Shown: positions 18,473-27,659, numbered from the stretch's first letter. The stretch: 64,000 nucleotides of DNA from Rhodobacter sp. (GCA_030065095.1 JASJDP010000016.1:1-64000), one strand, 5' to 3'. Translations and numbers: made by a program. The notes: generated by a model from the letters alone, not told the origin.

Positions 18473-20521
18473 GTGAGCAAAGTCTTCGACCGCATCCTGA
18501 TCGTGATGTTCGAAAACCAGTACCGCAGCTATGTCATGACCGACCCTTTCATGCGCAAGCTGGCGCGGGCCGGCATGAACATGACGAATTTCTTCGGTTG
18601 CTTTCACCCGTCGCAGACGAATTACGTCGCTTCGCTGGCGGGCGAGCTCTGCGCGGTCACCAACGACACGCCGCCGGCCGCGCCGCTGATGCAGCAGACC
18701 CTGGTCGATCTGATGGAACCCGCAGGCGTGAGCTGGAAAGCGTATATGGAGGCGATGCCGGCAGAACCGTGGAACCCTGTCTGGCAGGACCCGAACTACG
18801 ACACATCGTTGGCACCGACCGATCAGTTCCCCGACAAGGGGCCGGATCTGGCGCGCTATTTCCGCAAGCACAATGCGTTTGCCTCGTTTCACACCATTCA
18901 GGCCAGCGCGGCGCGTTGGGCGAAGATCGTCGACGACACCCGGTTCTGGAAGGACGTGGCGGCGGGCGATCTGCCGGATTACGGCTGGTTCACGCCCGAT
19001 ATCTGGAATGACGGGCATTACCTTTACAACACCCATATCGACACCAATCCCCGCACCCAGCTGATCCCGCAGATGTCGGCCTGGCTGGAGCATATCTTTC
19101 TGGGCAATATCGACGCCGGCAAGCTGCAGGGCGGCGGTGCGGCGGGATTGGATGCCCTTGGGCTCAACCTCGATATCGATCTGCTGATCGCAGATCCGGC
19201 GGCGGCCTGGGCGGCCTCGCGCGTGCCGCCGGGCACGCTGATCGTGGTGACCTTCGACGAGGCCGACTATGACGCGGCGGGCTACGACACGGCCTATGAC
19301 GGCCCGAACCAGATCTACACGGTGCTGCTGGGCGACATGATCGAGCCCGGCAGCACCTGTGACCTTCCGCTCAATCACTATGGTCTGATGCGGACGGTCG
19401 AGCGCAATTTCGACCTGGGCACTCTTGGAAAGAACGATGCGACGGCAAACTGGGTGCGCCCCCTTTGGGGGGAAAGTTTCGCCTGGTCGGACCCGGCCCC
19501 GGTCAACCTGACGACCGGCGCGGATTTCGCCGTGGCGGATATGGGTGGCGTCGCTCACATGGTTTACCGATCGGCAACCGTTGGCGGGCTGGCGCTGGCG
19601 GTGCTGGCCGACGGCGCCTGGGTCGATCAAGGACATATCGCGGGAGTTGGCGAGCCATCCCAGCCGCAGGCATTGAAGCTTGCGGGCCTCGGATCGGAGG
19701 GGTTGCTGCTTGCCACGGTCGGGGATGACGGAGAAATCTGTCTTGGCCAGTATAGTCCCGCAAACTCGCCAGATTGGTTGGTCCGTCACACGGGGGTGAG
19801 GACGGCTGGCGACATCGCCTTGGCGGGCTACACCGATATCGCCGACGGCGGCACCAAGGCGATGCTGGCCTGGCAGGACGACAATGGGTTCATCCGGTCG
19901 GCCGTCTTCAGCGACGGCTGTCTGGGAGAGGCGGTTCCAGTGGGAGCGCTGAGCGATGGACCGATGGCGCTGGCGCAGTTCGGTCCGTCGCTGTTTCTGG
20001 TCTACAAGGAGCGCAATACGCGCGGGCTTCGGGTGACGTCTTACAATCTCGCCCCGTTCAACGCCTTCAAGGCGCAAACCTTCGACGACAAGCCCGCGCC
20101 GGTCAACGACACCGGTCTGCACCAATGGGCCGCCACCGACTTCCCGGTTGGCCATTTCGCCAAGAAGTTTGCCGGTCTGCAGAACGACTACCGCGCCTGG
20201 GGCAACCTGGCACTCGGCGCGATCGACGGAGAGATGCGGCTTGTTCACCGTGGCGCCTATGCGGACACGCCCCAGGCATACGAAGAGACCTTTGCGCTGA
20301 CGGGCATATTGGCGCCCGTGCATCCATACTCGAATGGATACGGCGGGCTCGATCAGGCCGGATGGACGGCCGAGACGGAACTGGCGCCGGTGCAGCTCGA
20401 TCCCGGATCCGCGATCGGCCTGACGCGGGATGGCGAGGGCTATGTGCTGGTCTGGAACGAGCCCACACCCCGGGCAAAGGGGCAGGGGCGCACAATGTGG
20501 ATGCGGGGCGGGTACGGCTGA
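18473..20521 (+). CDS. Phosphoesterase-like protein with C-terminal beta-rich domain
   Basis: A 682-residue protein. The first ~340 residues look like the alkaline/acid phosphatase superfamily: 'RILIVMFENQYRSYV' near the N-terminus, 'FHPSQTNYVASLAG' (about 43-56), 'LIVVTFDEADYD' (about 254-265) and 'NHYGLMRTVERNF'. The remaining half is beta-rich and repeats blades such as 'ADMGGVAHMVYRS' and 'ALAGYTDIADGGTKAMLAWQ', suggesting a propeller or sugar/lipid-binding domain. The start is GTG 18473, with AAGGA about 10 bases upstream at the end of the DNase II gene (4-bp gap). No signal peptide is visible. The substrate is unknown. Confidence 0.7.
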   Translation: MSKVFDRILIVMFENQYRSYVMTDPFMRKLARAGMNMTNFFGCFHPSQTNYVASLAGELCAVTNDTPPAAPLMQQTLVDLMEPAGVSWKAYMEAMPAEPWNPVWQDPNYDTSLAPTDQFPDKGPDLARYFRKHNAFASFHTIQASAARWAKIVDDTRFWKDVAAGDLPDYGWFTPDIWNDGHYLYNTHIDTNPRTQLIPQMSAWLEHIFLGNIDAGKLQGGGAAGLDALGLNLDIDLLIADPAAAWAASRVPPGTLIVVTFDEADYDAAGYDTAYDGPNQIYTVLLGDMIEPGSTCDLPLNHYGLMRTVERNFDLGTLGKNDATANWVRPLWGESFAWSDPAPVNLTTGADFAVADMGGVAHMVYRSATVGGLALAVLADGAWVDQGHIAGVGEPSQPQALKLAGLGSEGLLLATVGDDGEICLGQYSPANSPDWLVRHTGVRTAGDIALAGYTDIADGGTKAMLAWQDDNGFIRSAVFSDGCLGEAVPVGALSDGPMALAQFGPSLFLVYKERNTRGLRVTSYNLAPFNAFKAQTFDDKPAPVNDTGLHQWAATDFPVGHFAKKFAGLQNDYRAWGNLALGAIDGEMRLVHRGAYADTPQAYEETFALTGILAPVHPYSNGYGGLDQAGWTAETELAPVQLDPGSAIGLTRDGEGYVLVWNEPTPRAKGQGRTMWMRGGYG

Positions 20522-20661
20522 CAACCGGAATCCGTCGCGACGGGCGCGGTGAACGACCGGACCGGGTGCGTGACGCACCCGGTGCTCTGGTTCCCGCGTT
20601 GGCCGGTATCGCAGATCGCGTCGCAGCTACTGCGCCGAAGTGACGGGGATATCGGGTCGGA

Positions 20662-21486
20662 TCATCGCCCGATCTTCTTGAACGCCGCCGTCTGATCGCG
20701 CAGCGCAATCTCGGTCGGCAGGCGCTCCATCGAGGAGGCGCCGTAGAAGCCGTGGCAGTATCTGGTGTTCTTCAGCACGAAATCGGCATCCTCGGGCATG
20801 GCGACCGGGCCGCCGTGCACGAGGACGATCGCATCGGGATTGACGTCGAGCGCGGCTCTGGCCCAGGCATCGGTCAGCCGCGGCGCGTCTTCCAGCGTCA
20901 CGGCCGTATCGGCACCGATCGCGCCGCCGGTGGTCAGGCCCAGGTGAACGACGATGATGTCGGCGCCGGCCTCGGCCATGGCGGCAGCGTCGTCTTCCGA
21001 AAAGACGTAAGGCGTGGTCAGCAGATCGCGCTCGGCCGCCATGCGGATCATGTCGATCTCATGGGCGAACCCCATGCCGGTTTCCTCCAGATTGGCGCGG
21101 AAGGTGCCGTCGATCAGGCCGACCGTCGGGAAATTCTGCACACCGGAAAAGCCCGTGGCCTTCACCTGGTCCAGGAACCTGTCCATCAGCCGGAACGGAT
21201 CCGTCGCGCAGACACCGGCCAGCACTGGCGTGTTCTTGACCACGGGAAGCACTTCGCCCGCCATATCCATGACCACGCCGTTGGCGTCGCCATAGGGCAT
21301 CAATCCGGCGAGCGATCCGCGCCCCGCCATCCGGTAGCGTCCCGAGTTGTAGATGACGATCAGGTCGATCCCGCCGGCCTCTTCGCATTTTGCGGAAAGC
21401 CCGGTGCCGGCGCCACCGCCGATGATCGGCTCTCCGGCATCGCGCATGGCGCGGAACTTGGTCATGAGACGTGCGCGGTCGTGCAT
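20662..21486 (-). CDS. Phosphoenolpyruvate hydrolase-like TIM-barrel protein
   Basis: A 274-residue TIM-barrel protein of the PEP-hydrolase-like / TIM-barrel signal-transduction family (PF09370 type). The conserved opening '[33 protein letters not shown]' region, '[12 protein letters not shown]', '[13 protein letters not shown]' and the C-terminal '[12 protein letters not shown]' are typical. Members are usually encoded next to a Tm-1-like (UPF0261) partner; that partner is not recognisable here, although a short open stretch ends TAG just upstream. GGAG precedes ATG 21486. It is convergent with the phosphoesterase gene. Confidence 0.8.
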   Translation of the reverse strand: MHDRARLMTKFRAMRDAGEPIIGGGAGTGLSAKCEEAGGIDLIVIYNSGRYRMAGRGSLAGLMPYGDANGVVMDMAGEVLPVVKNTPVLAGVCATDPFRLMDRFLDQVKATGFSGVQNFPTVGLIDGTFRANLEETGMGFAHEIDMIRMAAERDLLTTPYVFSEDDAAAMAEAGADIIVVHLGLTTGGAIGADTAVTLEDAPRLTDAWARAALDVNPDAIVLVHGGPVAMPEDADFVLKNTRYCHGFYGASSMERLPTEIALRDQTAAFKKIGR

Positions 21487-22171
21487 CTTCTAGGCTCCTT
21501 TGGCGCGGTGGGGCTGTGCAGGGCGTGGCCGGAAGGCCGTCGCGATCAGATCGGTGAAATCGGCGTCGTCGTCATATTGCGGCATGCGCATCCAATCCAA
21601 GTCGTTCCGCCTTGCAGGGTCGTTCCGGTCCCGGATGGCTGGACGACAAGCGGAAATTCGCTGAGCTTAAAGACCGATGGGCGCATCCGGTCAACTCTGC
21701 CGATTGCGCGCTTTGCTGCGGCCGCACCGGCAATCGCTTCAATCCAGGGCACGGGTGCCGTGTATTTCACATGTTTTTCAATGGGCTCTGGTGTCGTGCC
21801 CGCATCTGGCCTTCATGGTCTGACCGTATGGTTCACATGCATCGTCATCCAAAAACCAGGGCCGCGGATCTGTTGGTCGGGGTAACCTCGCCGACGCGAA
21901 AGTTGCCGTGTTAAGCGAAATCAGGTGCCTCAAATGTCTGACTGTCCGGCGTGCGCGAGCTGTGCGGCGTTATGCAACTTGAAGAAATTCGCAACCGGAA
22001 ATAACATGATTTTGGGTGGCACCGTGGCATCCTTTCTTGTCCTTTCGAGCGCCCCGAGCGACCGACGGACATTGCGTCATTTAAAAGGTTGGATGCCGGG
22101 CTTTTTTCCCCGCGGCCCATACGCCGCGATTGTGCCGCCGTTGTATTAGAGGGCGCGCTGGCGCGGGAGAT
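21487..22171. other. 685-bp region without a convincing gene; possible gene remnant on minus strand
   Basis: On the minus strand an open stretch reads '...RNDLDWMRMPQYDDDADFTDLIATAF...' and ends with TAG at about 21490-21492, only a few bases before the start of the TIM-barrel gene, as the 3' end of a coupled upstream gene would. Going upstream in the same frame a TAA interrupts it after roughly 60 codons and no start-plus-ribosome-site is seen. It may be the tail of a decayed partner gene. The rest (21750-22171) shows nothing convincing; GC is lower near 21960-22020. The luxR promoter should lie at its right end. Confidence 0.3.
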
Positions 22172-22840
22172 ATGGCTTCAAATCAACCGTCACCGGTCTG
22201 TCAAAGGACACCGAAGGTTTTCGTCGCCAGCAATGTCGGCTTGGTGTCCGAGGCGCTGCACCTGCGCCTCGACCGCCGCTCTGAAATCGAACTTGTCGGC
22301 AACGGCCGGCTATCCGCTGCCACGGCGGCACGGATCACCGAGACGAAGACCGACGTGCTGGTCCTCGATGTCGGCTCTTCGGGGGCCGGAGCCTTTGCGG
22401 CCGACCTCAGGCAGAACCAGTGCACCGTCGGTATCGTCGGCATTGCGATCGGCAGCACGACGCTCGATATCGCCGACTGGGCGGAGTTGGGCGTCGCCGG
22501 TTTTGTTGACGACCACGCCTCGATCGAGGATGTGGTCGCAGCGATAAAGCGGGTTTCGCGCGGTGAGTTTTCCGGATCGCCAAAAACCACCGCGGCGCTG
22601 GTCTCTGCTCTGGTCGGCCGGGTTACAAGCTGCCGCATGCCCGAGGGCGTCAAAAAGCTGACCCCGCGCGAGACGCAGATCCTGCTCGATCTCGGGCGCG
22701 GCGCGACCAACAAAGAGATCGCCCGGCGGCTCGGGATCAGCGCGGCGACGGTCAAAAACCACGTACATCACGTTCTGGAAAAGCTGGACGTACGCCGCCG
22801 GCATGACGCCGGCGCCATTGCCCGCTCTGGCCGCTTCTAG
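22172..22840 (+). CDS. LuxR/FixJ-type response regulator
   Basis: A 222-residue transcription regulator. The N-terminal ~120 residues have a receiver-like fold with 'TDVLVLDVGSSG' providing a possible phospho-Asp, though the other acidic-pocket residues are unclear. The C-terminal LuxR helix-turn-helix is clear: 'KLTPRETQILLDLGRGATNKEIARRL' then 'SAATVKNHVHHVLEKL'. The start at ATG 22172 has GGGAG closely upstream. No histidine kinase is adjacent. It ends at its own terminator just before the injection-system operon, which it is well placed to control. Confidence 0.85.
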   Translation: MASNQPSPVCQRTPKVFVASNVGLVSEALHLRLDRRSEIELVGNGRLSAATAARITETKTDVLVLDVGSSGAGAFAADLRQNQCTVGIVGIAIGSTTLDIADWAELGVAGFVDDHASIEDVVAAIKRVSRGEFSGSPKTTAALVSALVGRVTSCRMPEGVKKLTPRETQILLDLGRGATNKEIARRLGISAATVKNHVHHVLEKLDVRRRHDAGAIARSGRF

Positions 22841-22861
22841 CCAACCGACCCGATCTTAAAG

Positions 22862-22893
22862 AAAAAGCCCGCCTTGTGCGGGCTTTGTTTTTG
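22862..22893 (+). terminator. rho-independent terminator after the LuxR-type gene
   Basis: Perfect 9-bp stem AAAGCCCGC / GCGGGCTTT with a 5-base loop, preceded by an A run and followed by GTTTTT. It separates the regulator transcript from the injection-system operon, so that operon needs its own promoter between about 22893 and 23040. Confidence 0.85.
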
Positions 22894-22906
22894 TCCGCCC
22901 TCCTGC

Positions 22907-22997
22907 GGTCCGGTCCGCGTGGTCCAGCCCGCTTTTCCGCCCGGTCCGGACCATCCGGCCCTGGACGGTTCAGGCCCGAAAATAGAGCCAACGGTCC
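22907..22997. promoter_or_regulatory. cluster of five GGTCC motifs including a GGTCCGGACC palindrome, upstream of the eCIS operon
   Basis: GGTCC occurs at 22907, 22912, 22921, 22943 and 22993; the fourth is part of the perfect palindrome GGTCCGGACC (22943-22952). The block lies between the luxR terminator and the first gene of the injection-system operon, where the promoter must be. It could be an operator array for the adjacent LuxR-type protein. That is inference; the high GC raises the chance rate. Confidence 0.35.
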
Positions 22998-23047
22998 ATG
23001 GCACTGCCAAAGGCGATCCCTCAGCATCGCACGCATTGGAGGTTGCG

Positions 23048-23410
23048 ATGGACTCTGCACCGCTGAGAATTGTCGCCGACAGGGTTGCGCCAATGCACTG
23101 GCTGCTTATCGAAGAGGCCATCGAGCGGTGCCCGAACGCAGAGGTCGTGGCGCATAACCTGCCCTCGGACAGGCTGGAAACGGCCATCGAAGAGCACGCT
23201 CCGGACGTCATCATTCTCGGCACGAAGGACGCCGAAGACGAACTCGGCGTGTTCGAGCGCTGGTTGGATGCGGGCCGGAAGACCCGCAGGATCATCACAC
23301 TGTTTGACGGTCCGTCGCTGATTCAGCTGCGTGAATGGCGGCTGGCGGTCGAGTTCATCAGCGACGTTTCGGTCAACTCTCTGCGCGACGCGATCGAGGG
23401 AGGGCGTTAG
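23048..23410 (+). CDS. Pseudo-receiver-like small protein, first gene of the eCIS operon
   Basis: A 120-residue protein that reads like a response-regulator receiver fold: 'LRIVADRVAPMHWLLIEEAI', 'APDVIILGTKDAEDEL', 'RRIITLFDG' and 'VEFISDVSVNSLRDAIEGG' correspond to successive beta-alpha units. The position of the phospho-Asp is occupied by Leu-Gly ('IILGT'), so it is probably not phosphorylated. GGAGG lies before ATG 23048. It has no output domain. It is followed after one base by the tail-terminator gene. A signalling or assembly-control role is a guess. Confidence 0.6.
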   Translation: MDSAPLRIVADRVAPMHWLLIEEAIERCPNAEVVAHNLPSDRLETAIEEHAPDVIILGTKDAEDELGVFERWLDAGRKTRRIITLFDGPSLIQLREWRLAVEFISDVSVNSLRDAIEGGR

Positions 23411-23411
23411 A

Positions 23412-24002
23412 TTGGCCGGGTCAGCCGCGATCAGCCATGCCAGCCAGTCGCTAAGGGCATTGCTTGCGTCCGCCTTCACGGATGCAGGGCCCTTCGTCGG
23501 CACCGGCATCGATCTTCGATCGCCGAGAGAGATCGGGACGCCTGCGGGCGGGGCCAACCTGATTTCGCTGTGGCTTTACCGGGTGCAGCGCTTTGGCGAG
23601 CTCGAAAACACGCCGCCAAAGCTCGCCTCGGACGGCCGGCTGATACCGGCGCCGCTGGCACTGACCCTGCATTATCTCGTCACGCCGCTGACGTCGGACG
23701 AACTGACGGCGCATCGACTGCTTGGACATGCGATGCAGGCCCTGAATGCCCACGCCAAGCTGGGACCGGAGTTCACCCACGAGGCCCTGATGGGCGGGGA
23801 CGAGGCCACGCTCGGAATTCATCTTGAGAGACAGAGCTTCGAGGACAGTCTCCGGGTCTGGCAGGCGATGAACGAACCTTACCGGCTGTCGGCGCCGTAT
23901 TTCGTCCAGTATGTCGCCATCGACTCCTCGCGCAGTTTCGAGGCCGCGCAACCGGTGCTGGACCGCCAGGTCGACTATCAGCAGATCGTGGGGGTCGAAT
24001 GA
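23412..24002 (+). CDS. DUF4255-family tail terminator/cap protein (Pvc16/Afp16-like)
   Basis: A 196-residue protein of the DUF4255 (Pvc16 N-terminal) family, which caps the tube and sheath of PVC/Afp-type contractile injection systems. Recognisable parts are 'GANLISLWLYRV' (about 38-49), 'LALTLHYLVTPL' (about 75-86) and 'RLLGHAMQALNAH' (about 94-106). The start is taken as TTG 23412, with GGAGGG about 9 bases upstream and the preceding gene ending at 23410; no ATG fits as well. Its last four bases overlap the next gene (ATGA). Confidence 0.82.
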   Translation: MAGSAAISHASQSLRALLASAFTDAGPFVGTGIDLRSPREIGTPAGGANLISLWLYRVQRFGELENTPPKLASDGRLIPAPLALTLHYLVTPLTSDELTAHRLLGHAMQALNAHAKLGPEFTHEALMGGDEATLGIHLERQSFEDSLRVWQAMNEPYRLSAPYFVQYVAIDSSRSFEAAQPVLDRQVDYQQIVGVE

Positions 24003-25084
24003 GCGGCACGCAGGTCACCATCGGCACGCGCCGCTTCGAGGTTGTTCCGGACATAACGGGCCGGGACCGGGTTTTCGTCGCGGGCGCGGTCACGGATGAT
24101 GCGGATGGGCGCAGCATTGCGCGTTCGGTGGCGCTGACCTCCTCCGAGCCGATGGCCTTCGCGGCCCGCTCGGACAGCGAGATCGCCGTCGCGGGCAATC
24201 CGAACGTCCTGTTCGCGGACCGCACGGTGGCGCATTCGGTCACAGTCACGCTCGAGGCGCCTGGATATCGCCTGCTGCAGCAATCCGTCGTTCTCCCGGC
24301 CTTCGCAGCCTTGCCGGTGCGCCAGGATTTTGCCCTAAGGCGGCTGCCCGTTACCATCACGGGCCGGATCTTTGGCCGGACGGTGGGGCCGACCCCCAGC
24401 TTTGAACCGCTGCCGGATGCGACCGTTGCGCTGTCGCCGGTCCCGGCGGACGGGGGCGAGCTTCCGCTGCTGCTGCGCCAGCCGCTGCGGGCCGATCCCG
24501 GCGCTGGTGCAACGCTGCGGCGGCGCGCGGTCGCGGCCCAGCCCGCCCTGACGGTCATCGAGGACGCGGCTGCCGGTCAGAATTCCGTCGTTGTGGCCGA
24601 TCCGCTGGGTTCGGCCCCCGGAGATCTGCTTCGGATCGGCGCTGCCCATCGCGGCGTCTATGCCGAGATCCGCGATATCGCGGCCCATCCCGACCGCCCC
24701 GCGCCCGCCGCGCTGGTTCGCATGACCGAGGCTCTCGTCGCACCGGTTCGCGCCGACGCCACGCTCGACCGATTTACGCCCGGCGGGTTCTCGGGGCCGA
24801 CAGGCAACCTTGTCGGTACCGCCTTTGCCGGCGAAGCCGTGGTTTGGCTCGACACGCTTCCGGCAAGCGGCGGCGTGCTTGTCCTGCGCGAGGCCGGGCT
24901 TCCCGACCGCTACCACGACGCACATGTTCCGACCGGCCCGGGCGGAGACTACCGCATCGACGGGCTTGCCCGCATCGGCACGCCGGTCTTCGAGGTCAGT
25001 GCGCCGGGCTTTACGACCGCCACCAATCCCTACAACGCGGCGCGCCTCGGGGCGGGGCCGCTCGATTGGTATCTCGTCCCATGA
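23999..25084 (+). CDS. eCIS-associated protein with carboxypeptidase-regulatory-like beta domains
   Basis: A 361-residue protein of unknown role. It is beta-rich, with segments such as 'VTLEAPGYRLLQQSVVLPAF' (about 80-99) and a C-terminal 'GGDYRIDGLARIGTPVFEVSAPGF' that resemble carboxypeptidase-regulatory/transthyretin-like folds. No signal peptide or membrane segment. The position, between tail terminator and sheath and coupled to the terminator by a 4-bp overlap, points to a structural or surface component of the particle. Family assignment is by fold-like appearance only. Confidence 0.55.
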   Translation: MSGTQVTIGTRRFEVVPDITGRDRVFVAGAVTDDADGRSIARSVALTSSEPMAFAARSDSEIAVAGNPNVLFADRTVAHSVTVTLEAPGYRLLQQSVVLPAFAALPVRQDFALRRLPVTITGRIFGRTVGPTPSFEPLPDATVALSPVPADGGELPLLLRQPLRADPGAGATLRRRAVAAQPALTVIEDAAAGQNSVVVADPLGSAPGDLLRIGAAHRGVYAEIRDIAAHPDRPAPAALVRMTEALVAPVRADATLDRFTPGGFSGPTGNLVGTAFAGEAVVWLDTLPASGGVLVLREAGLPDRYHDAHVPTGPGGDYRIDGLARIGTPVFEVSAPGFTTATNPYNAARLGAGPLDWYLVP

Positions 25085-25114
25085 TCCCGCGATCCAACAC
25101 AAGGAACAGCTGCC

Positions 25115-27178
25115 ATGGCTGAGTATCTCGCTCCCGGCGTCTTTCTCGAAGAAGTTGACCTCAAACCTCCTGCGATCGAGGCGGTGAGCACCAGCACCAC
25201 CGGAATGGTGGGCCATGCGGTGCGCGGCCCGGTGGTCGGGCCGCCCGTCCTGGTCACCAACATGCTGCAGTTCCGCCAGCGGTTCGGCGGGCCGCTGCCG
25301 GTCTCGGCCGGGGTCGCCGGAGAGATGTTCTATGCCGCGCAGGGGTTCTTCGCCAATGGGGGCAGGCGCCTTTACGTGATGCGTGCCGCGGGCAACAACG
25401 CCAGCGAAACCGAGTTCGAGACTGAGGGCGGGCTGATCACCCGGCTGGCGCCCGGCGCGGATGCGGCAGTCGGTGGTACGACGGCGCGGCTTGTCAGCAC
25501 GCTGGGCATGCGCGATGCGACCTCGCTGGGCTTCTCTTTCGTCGAGGACGGCGTCACCTACAACTCCAGTGCGATGACCATCGACGGCGGTGGCGTCGAC
25601 AGCGCGACGGGCGATGTGACCCTGACCGCGGCCATCGATATCACTCCGGTCGGCCCGACGGCCTATCCGGCGGCCTCGGCCTGGGTGGCGACCGATTTCT
25701 CCGGGCTCGACGCCGATGGCGTGCCGCAGACCGGGGCGCGGCCCACCAGTCTCACGCTTGTCGCGTCCGAGCCGGGGGCCTGGGGCGACGACATTCAGAT
25801 CACGACACGGCGCGTGGTCGCCGCGCGCGGCGTCGCGGACGCTTTCGTCGGCGTTCCGGCGGCCGACGATACACGCATCAGGCTGCTCTCGGCGGCGGGT
25901 TTCTACGTCAATGCCTGGGTGCAGATCGACCGCGGCCCCGACGAAGACAAGATGCTGCGCCGGGTGACGGCGGTGAACGGCAACATCGTCACGCTCGAAG
26001 GCCCGGCGGTGGTCTCGATCACGCCCGTGGCACCGGCCACCGAAACCGTTCTGACGGTTCATGAGTTCGCGCTGACGGCGAGCTATGACGGTGTGGTCGA
26101 GACCTACGACGCGCTGACGCTCGAAGACGTGCCCGGCAAATACGTGGTCGACGAGATCAACCAGCGCTCGGCACTGTTGCGGGTCGACACGGGGGCCCTG
26201 CCGGCAGAGAACAACCCGCTGTTCTTCCCCACCGGCGACGACGGTCTGACGCTGCGGCCGACCACGGCCGGTGCCGACGACGCGCCCGACGCGGCCGAAA
26301 TGCGCGGCACCGACGGTGGGCCCGGCGCCCGCACCGGGCTGCGCGCGATGGAAGAGATCGAGGACATCTCGATCCTCGTCGCACCCGGCTGGGGCGATAT
26401 TTCGGTGCAGGCGGCGATGATCGAGCAATGCGAGCGCATGATGTACCGTGTGGCGCTGCTCGACCCCGAAGTGACCGGCAGCGCGATACCGTCGATTTCG
26501 GACATTCAGGCACAGCGGCTGCGCTTCGATACGAAATACGCGGCGGTCTACTATCCGCGCATCGTGATCCGCGACGCCGGGGACCAGCCGCGCGCCATCG
26601 GACCGTCGGGGCACATGGCCGGGCTTTGCGCCCGTGTCGACAACGAACGCGGCGTTTTCAAGTCGCCGGGCAACGAGGTCCTGCGCGGTCTCATCGATAT
26701 CGAGGTCATCGTCACCCGCGGCGAGCACGAGATCCTCAATCCGGCCCCCAACAACATCAACGTCATCCGCGATTTCAGACCCGAGGGGCGCGGCATCCGC
26801 ATCTACGGCGCGCGCTGCATCACCAGTCTGGCGGACTGGAAATACCTGTCCGTCCGGCGCCTGTTCATCGCGATCGAGCGGTCGCTGGAGCTCGGGACGC
26901 AATGGGCGGTTCTGGAACCCAACGGGCCGCGCCTTTGGGACAGGATCGTCGGCAGTGTCGACGCCTTCCTGACCCAGCAGTGGCGCACCGGTGCGCTCTT
27001 GGGCGTGGAGAAGGACGACGCGTTCTATGTGCGCTGCGGCACCAGCACGATGACCCAGCACAACATCGACAACGGCGAACTGGTCATGGAGGTCGGTATC
27101 GCGCCGGTCAAGCCGGCCGAGTTCGTCATCATCCGGATCAGCCAGACCCCGAGCGGGTCGTTTGCAAGCGAAGCGTGA
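25115..27178 (+). CDS. eCIS contractile sheath protein 1
   Basis: A 687-residue phage-tail-sheath family protein. It opens 'YLAPGVFLEEVDLKPPAIEAVSTSTTGMVG', the standard sheath N-terminus, followed by 'GFFANGGRRLYVMRA' (about 77-91). The C-terminal core has 'RGIRIYGARCITSLADWKYLSVRRLF' and 'MEVGIAPVKPAEFVIIRI', which form the interlocking sheath domain. The middle (about 130-380) is an extra surface domain. Sheath subunits polymerise around the tube and contract to drive it out. AAGGA precedes ATG 25115; the tube gene follows after 14 bp. Confidence 0.95.
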   Translation: MAEYLAPGVFLEEVDLKPPAIEAVSTSTTGMVGHAVRGPVVGPPVLVTNMLQFRQRFGGPLPVSAGVAGEMFYAAQGFFANGGRRLYVMRAAGNNASETEFETEGGLITRLAPGADAAVGGTTARLVSTLGMRDATSLGFSFVEDGVTYNSSAMTIDGGGVDSATGDVTLTAAIDITPVGPTAYPAASAWVATDFSGLDADGVPQTGARPTSLTLVASEPGAWGDDIQITTRRVVAARGVADAFVGVPAADDTRIRLLSAAGFYVNAWVQIDRGPDEDKMLRRVTAVNGNIVTLEGPAVVSITPVAPATETVLTVHEFALTASYDGVVETYDALTLEDVPGKYVVDEINQRSALLRVDTGALPAENNPLFFPTGDDGLTLRPTTAGADDAPDAAEMRGTDGGPGARTGLRAMEEIEDISILVAPGWGDISVQAAMIEQCERMMYRVALLDPEVTGSAIPSISDIQAQRLRFDTKYAAVYYPRIVIRDAGDQPRAIGPSGHMAGLCARVDNERGVFKSPGNEVLRGLIDIEVIVTRGEHEILNPAPNNINVIRDFRPEGRGIRIYGARCITSLADWKYLSVRRLFIAIERSLELGTQWAVLEPNGPRLWDRIVGSVDAFLTQQWRTGALLGVEKDDAFYVRCGTSTMTQHNIDNGELVMEVGIAPVKPAEFVIIRISQTPSGSFASEA

Positions 27179-27192
27179 GGAAGGACTGAAGA

Positions 27193-27642
27193 ATGCCCGA
27201 CAGACACCGTACGGACCCCTTCAGAGGGTATAACTTCCGGGTTGAGATCGACGGGGTCGGCGATGCCGCGTTCCGCGAGATTTCCGGCCTGACCTTCGAG
27301 ACTGATCCGGTCGAGTACCGCGACGGCGACGAGCCTACGCTGCACGTGCGCAAGCTCTATGGGTTGCGGAAGTTCACAAACATCCAGGCCAAGCGCGGGA
27401 TCACCACCGATCTGAGCCTGTGGAACTGGTACCAGGAGATCCTGAACGGTCCGGCGCCGTTGCGCGACGGGGCCGTCATCCTGACCGACGAGCTGCAGCA
27501 GGACCGGCTGCGCTGGAACTTCCGCAACGGTTTTATCGCCAAGTGGGAGGGGCCGAGTTTCAACGCAACCTCCAACGACGTGGCCATCGAGATGATCGAG
27601 ATCTCTGTCGATCGTGTCGAGCTGACTGCCGCGGCGGCGTAG
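27193..27642 (+). CDS. eCIS inner tube protein 1 (gp19-like)
   Basis: A 149-residue T4 gp19-like tail tube protein. It has 'DPFRGYNFRVEIDGVGDAAFREISGL' near the N-terminus, the signature of the tube beta-barrel, and ends in the strand 'VAIEMIEISVDRVEL'. It stacks as hexameric rings inside the sheath. GGAAGG precedes the ATG. It corresponds to Pvc1/Afp1. Confidence 0.95.
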   Translation: MPDRHRTDPFRGYNFRVEIDGVGDAAFREISGLTFETDPVEYRDGDEPTLHVRKLYGLRKFTNIQAKRGITTDLSLWNWYQEILNGPAPLRDGAVILTDELQQDRLRWNFRNGFIAKWEGPSFNATSNDVAIEMIEISVDRVELTAAAA

Positions 27643-27659
27643 AGAAAGGGCGCGTTCCC

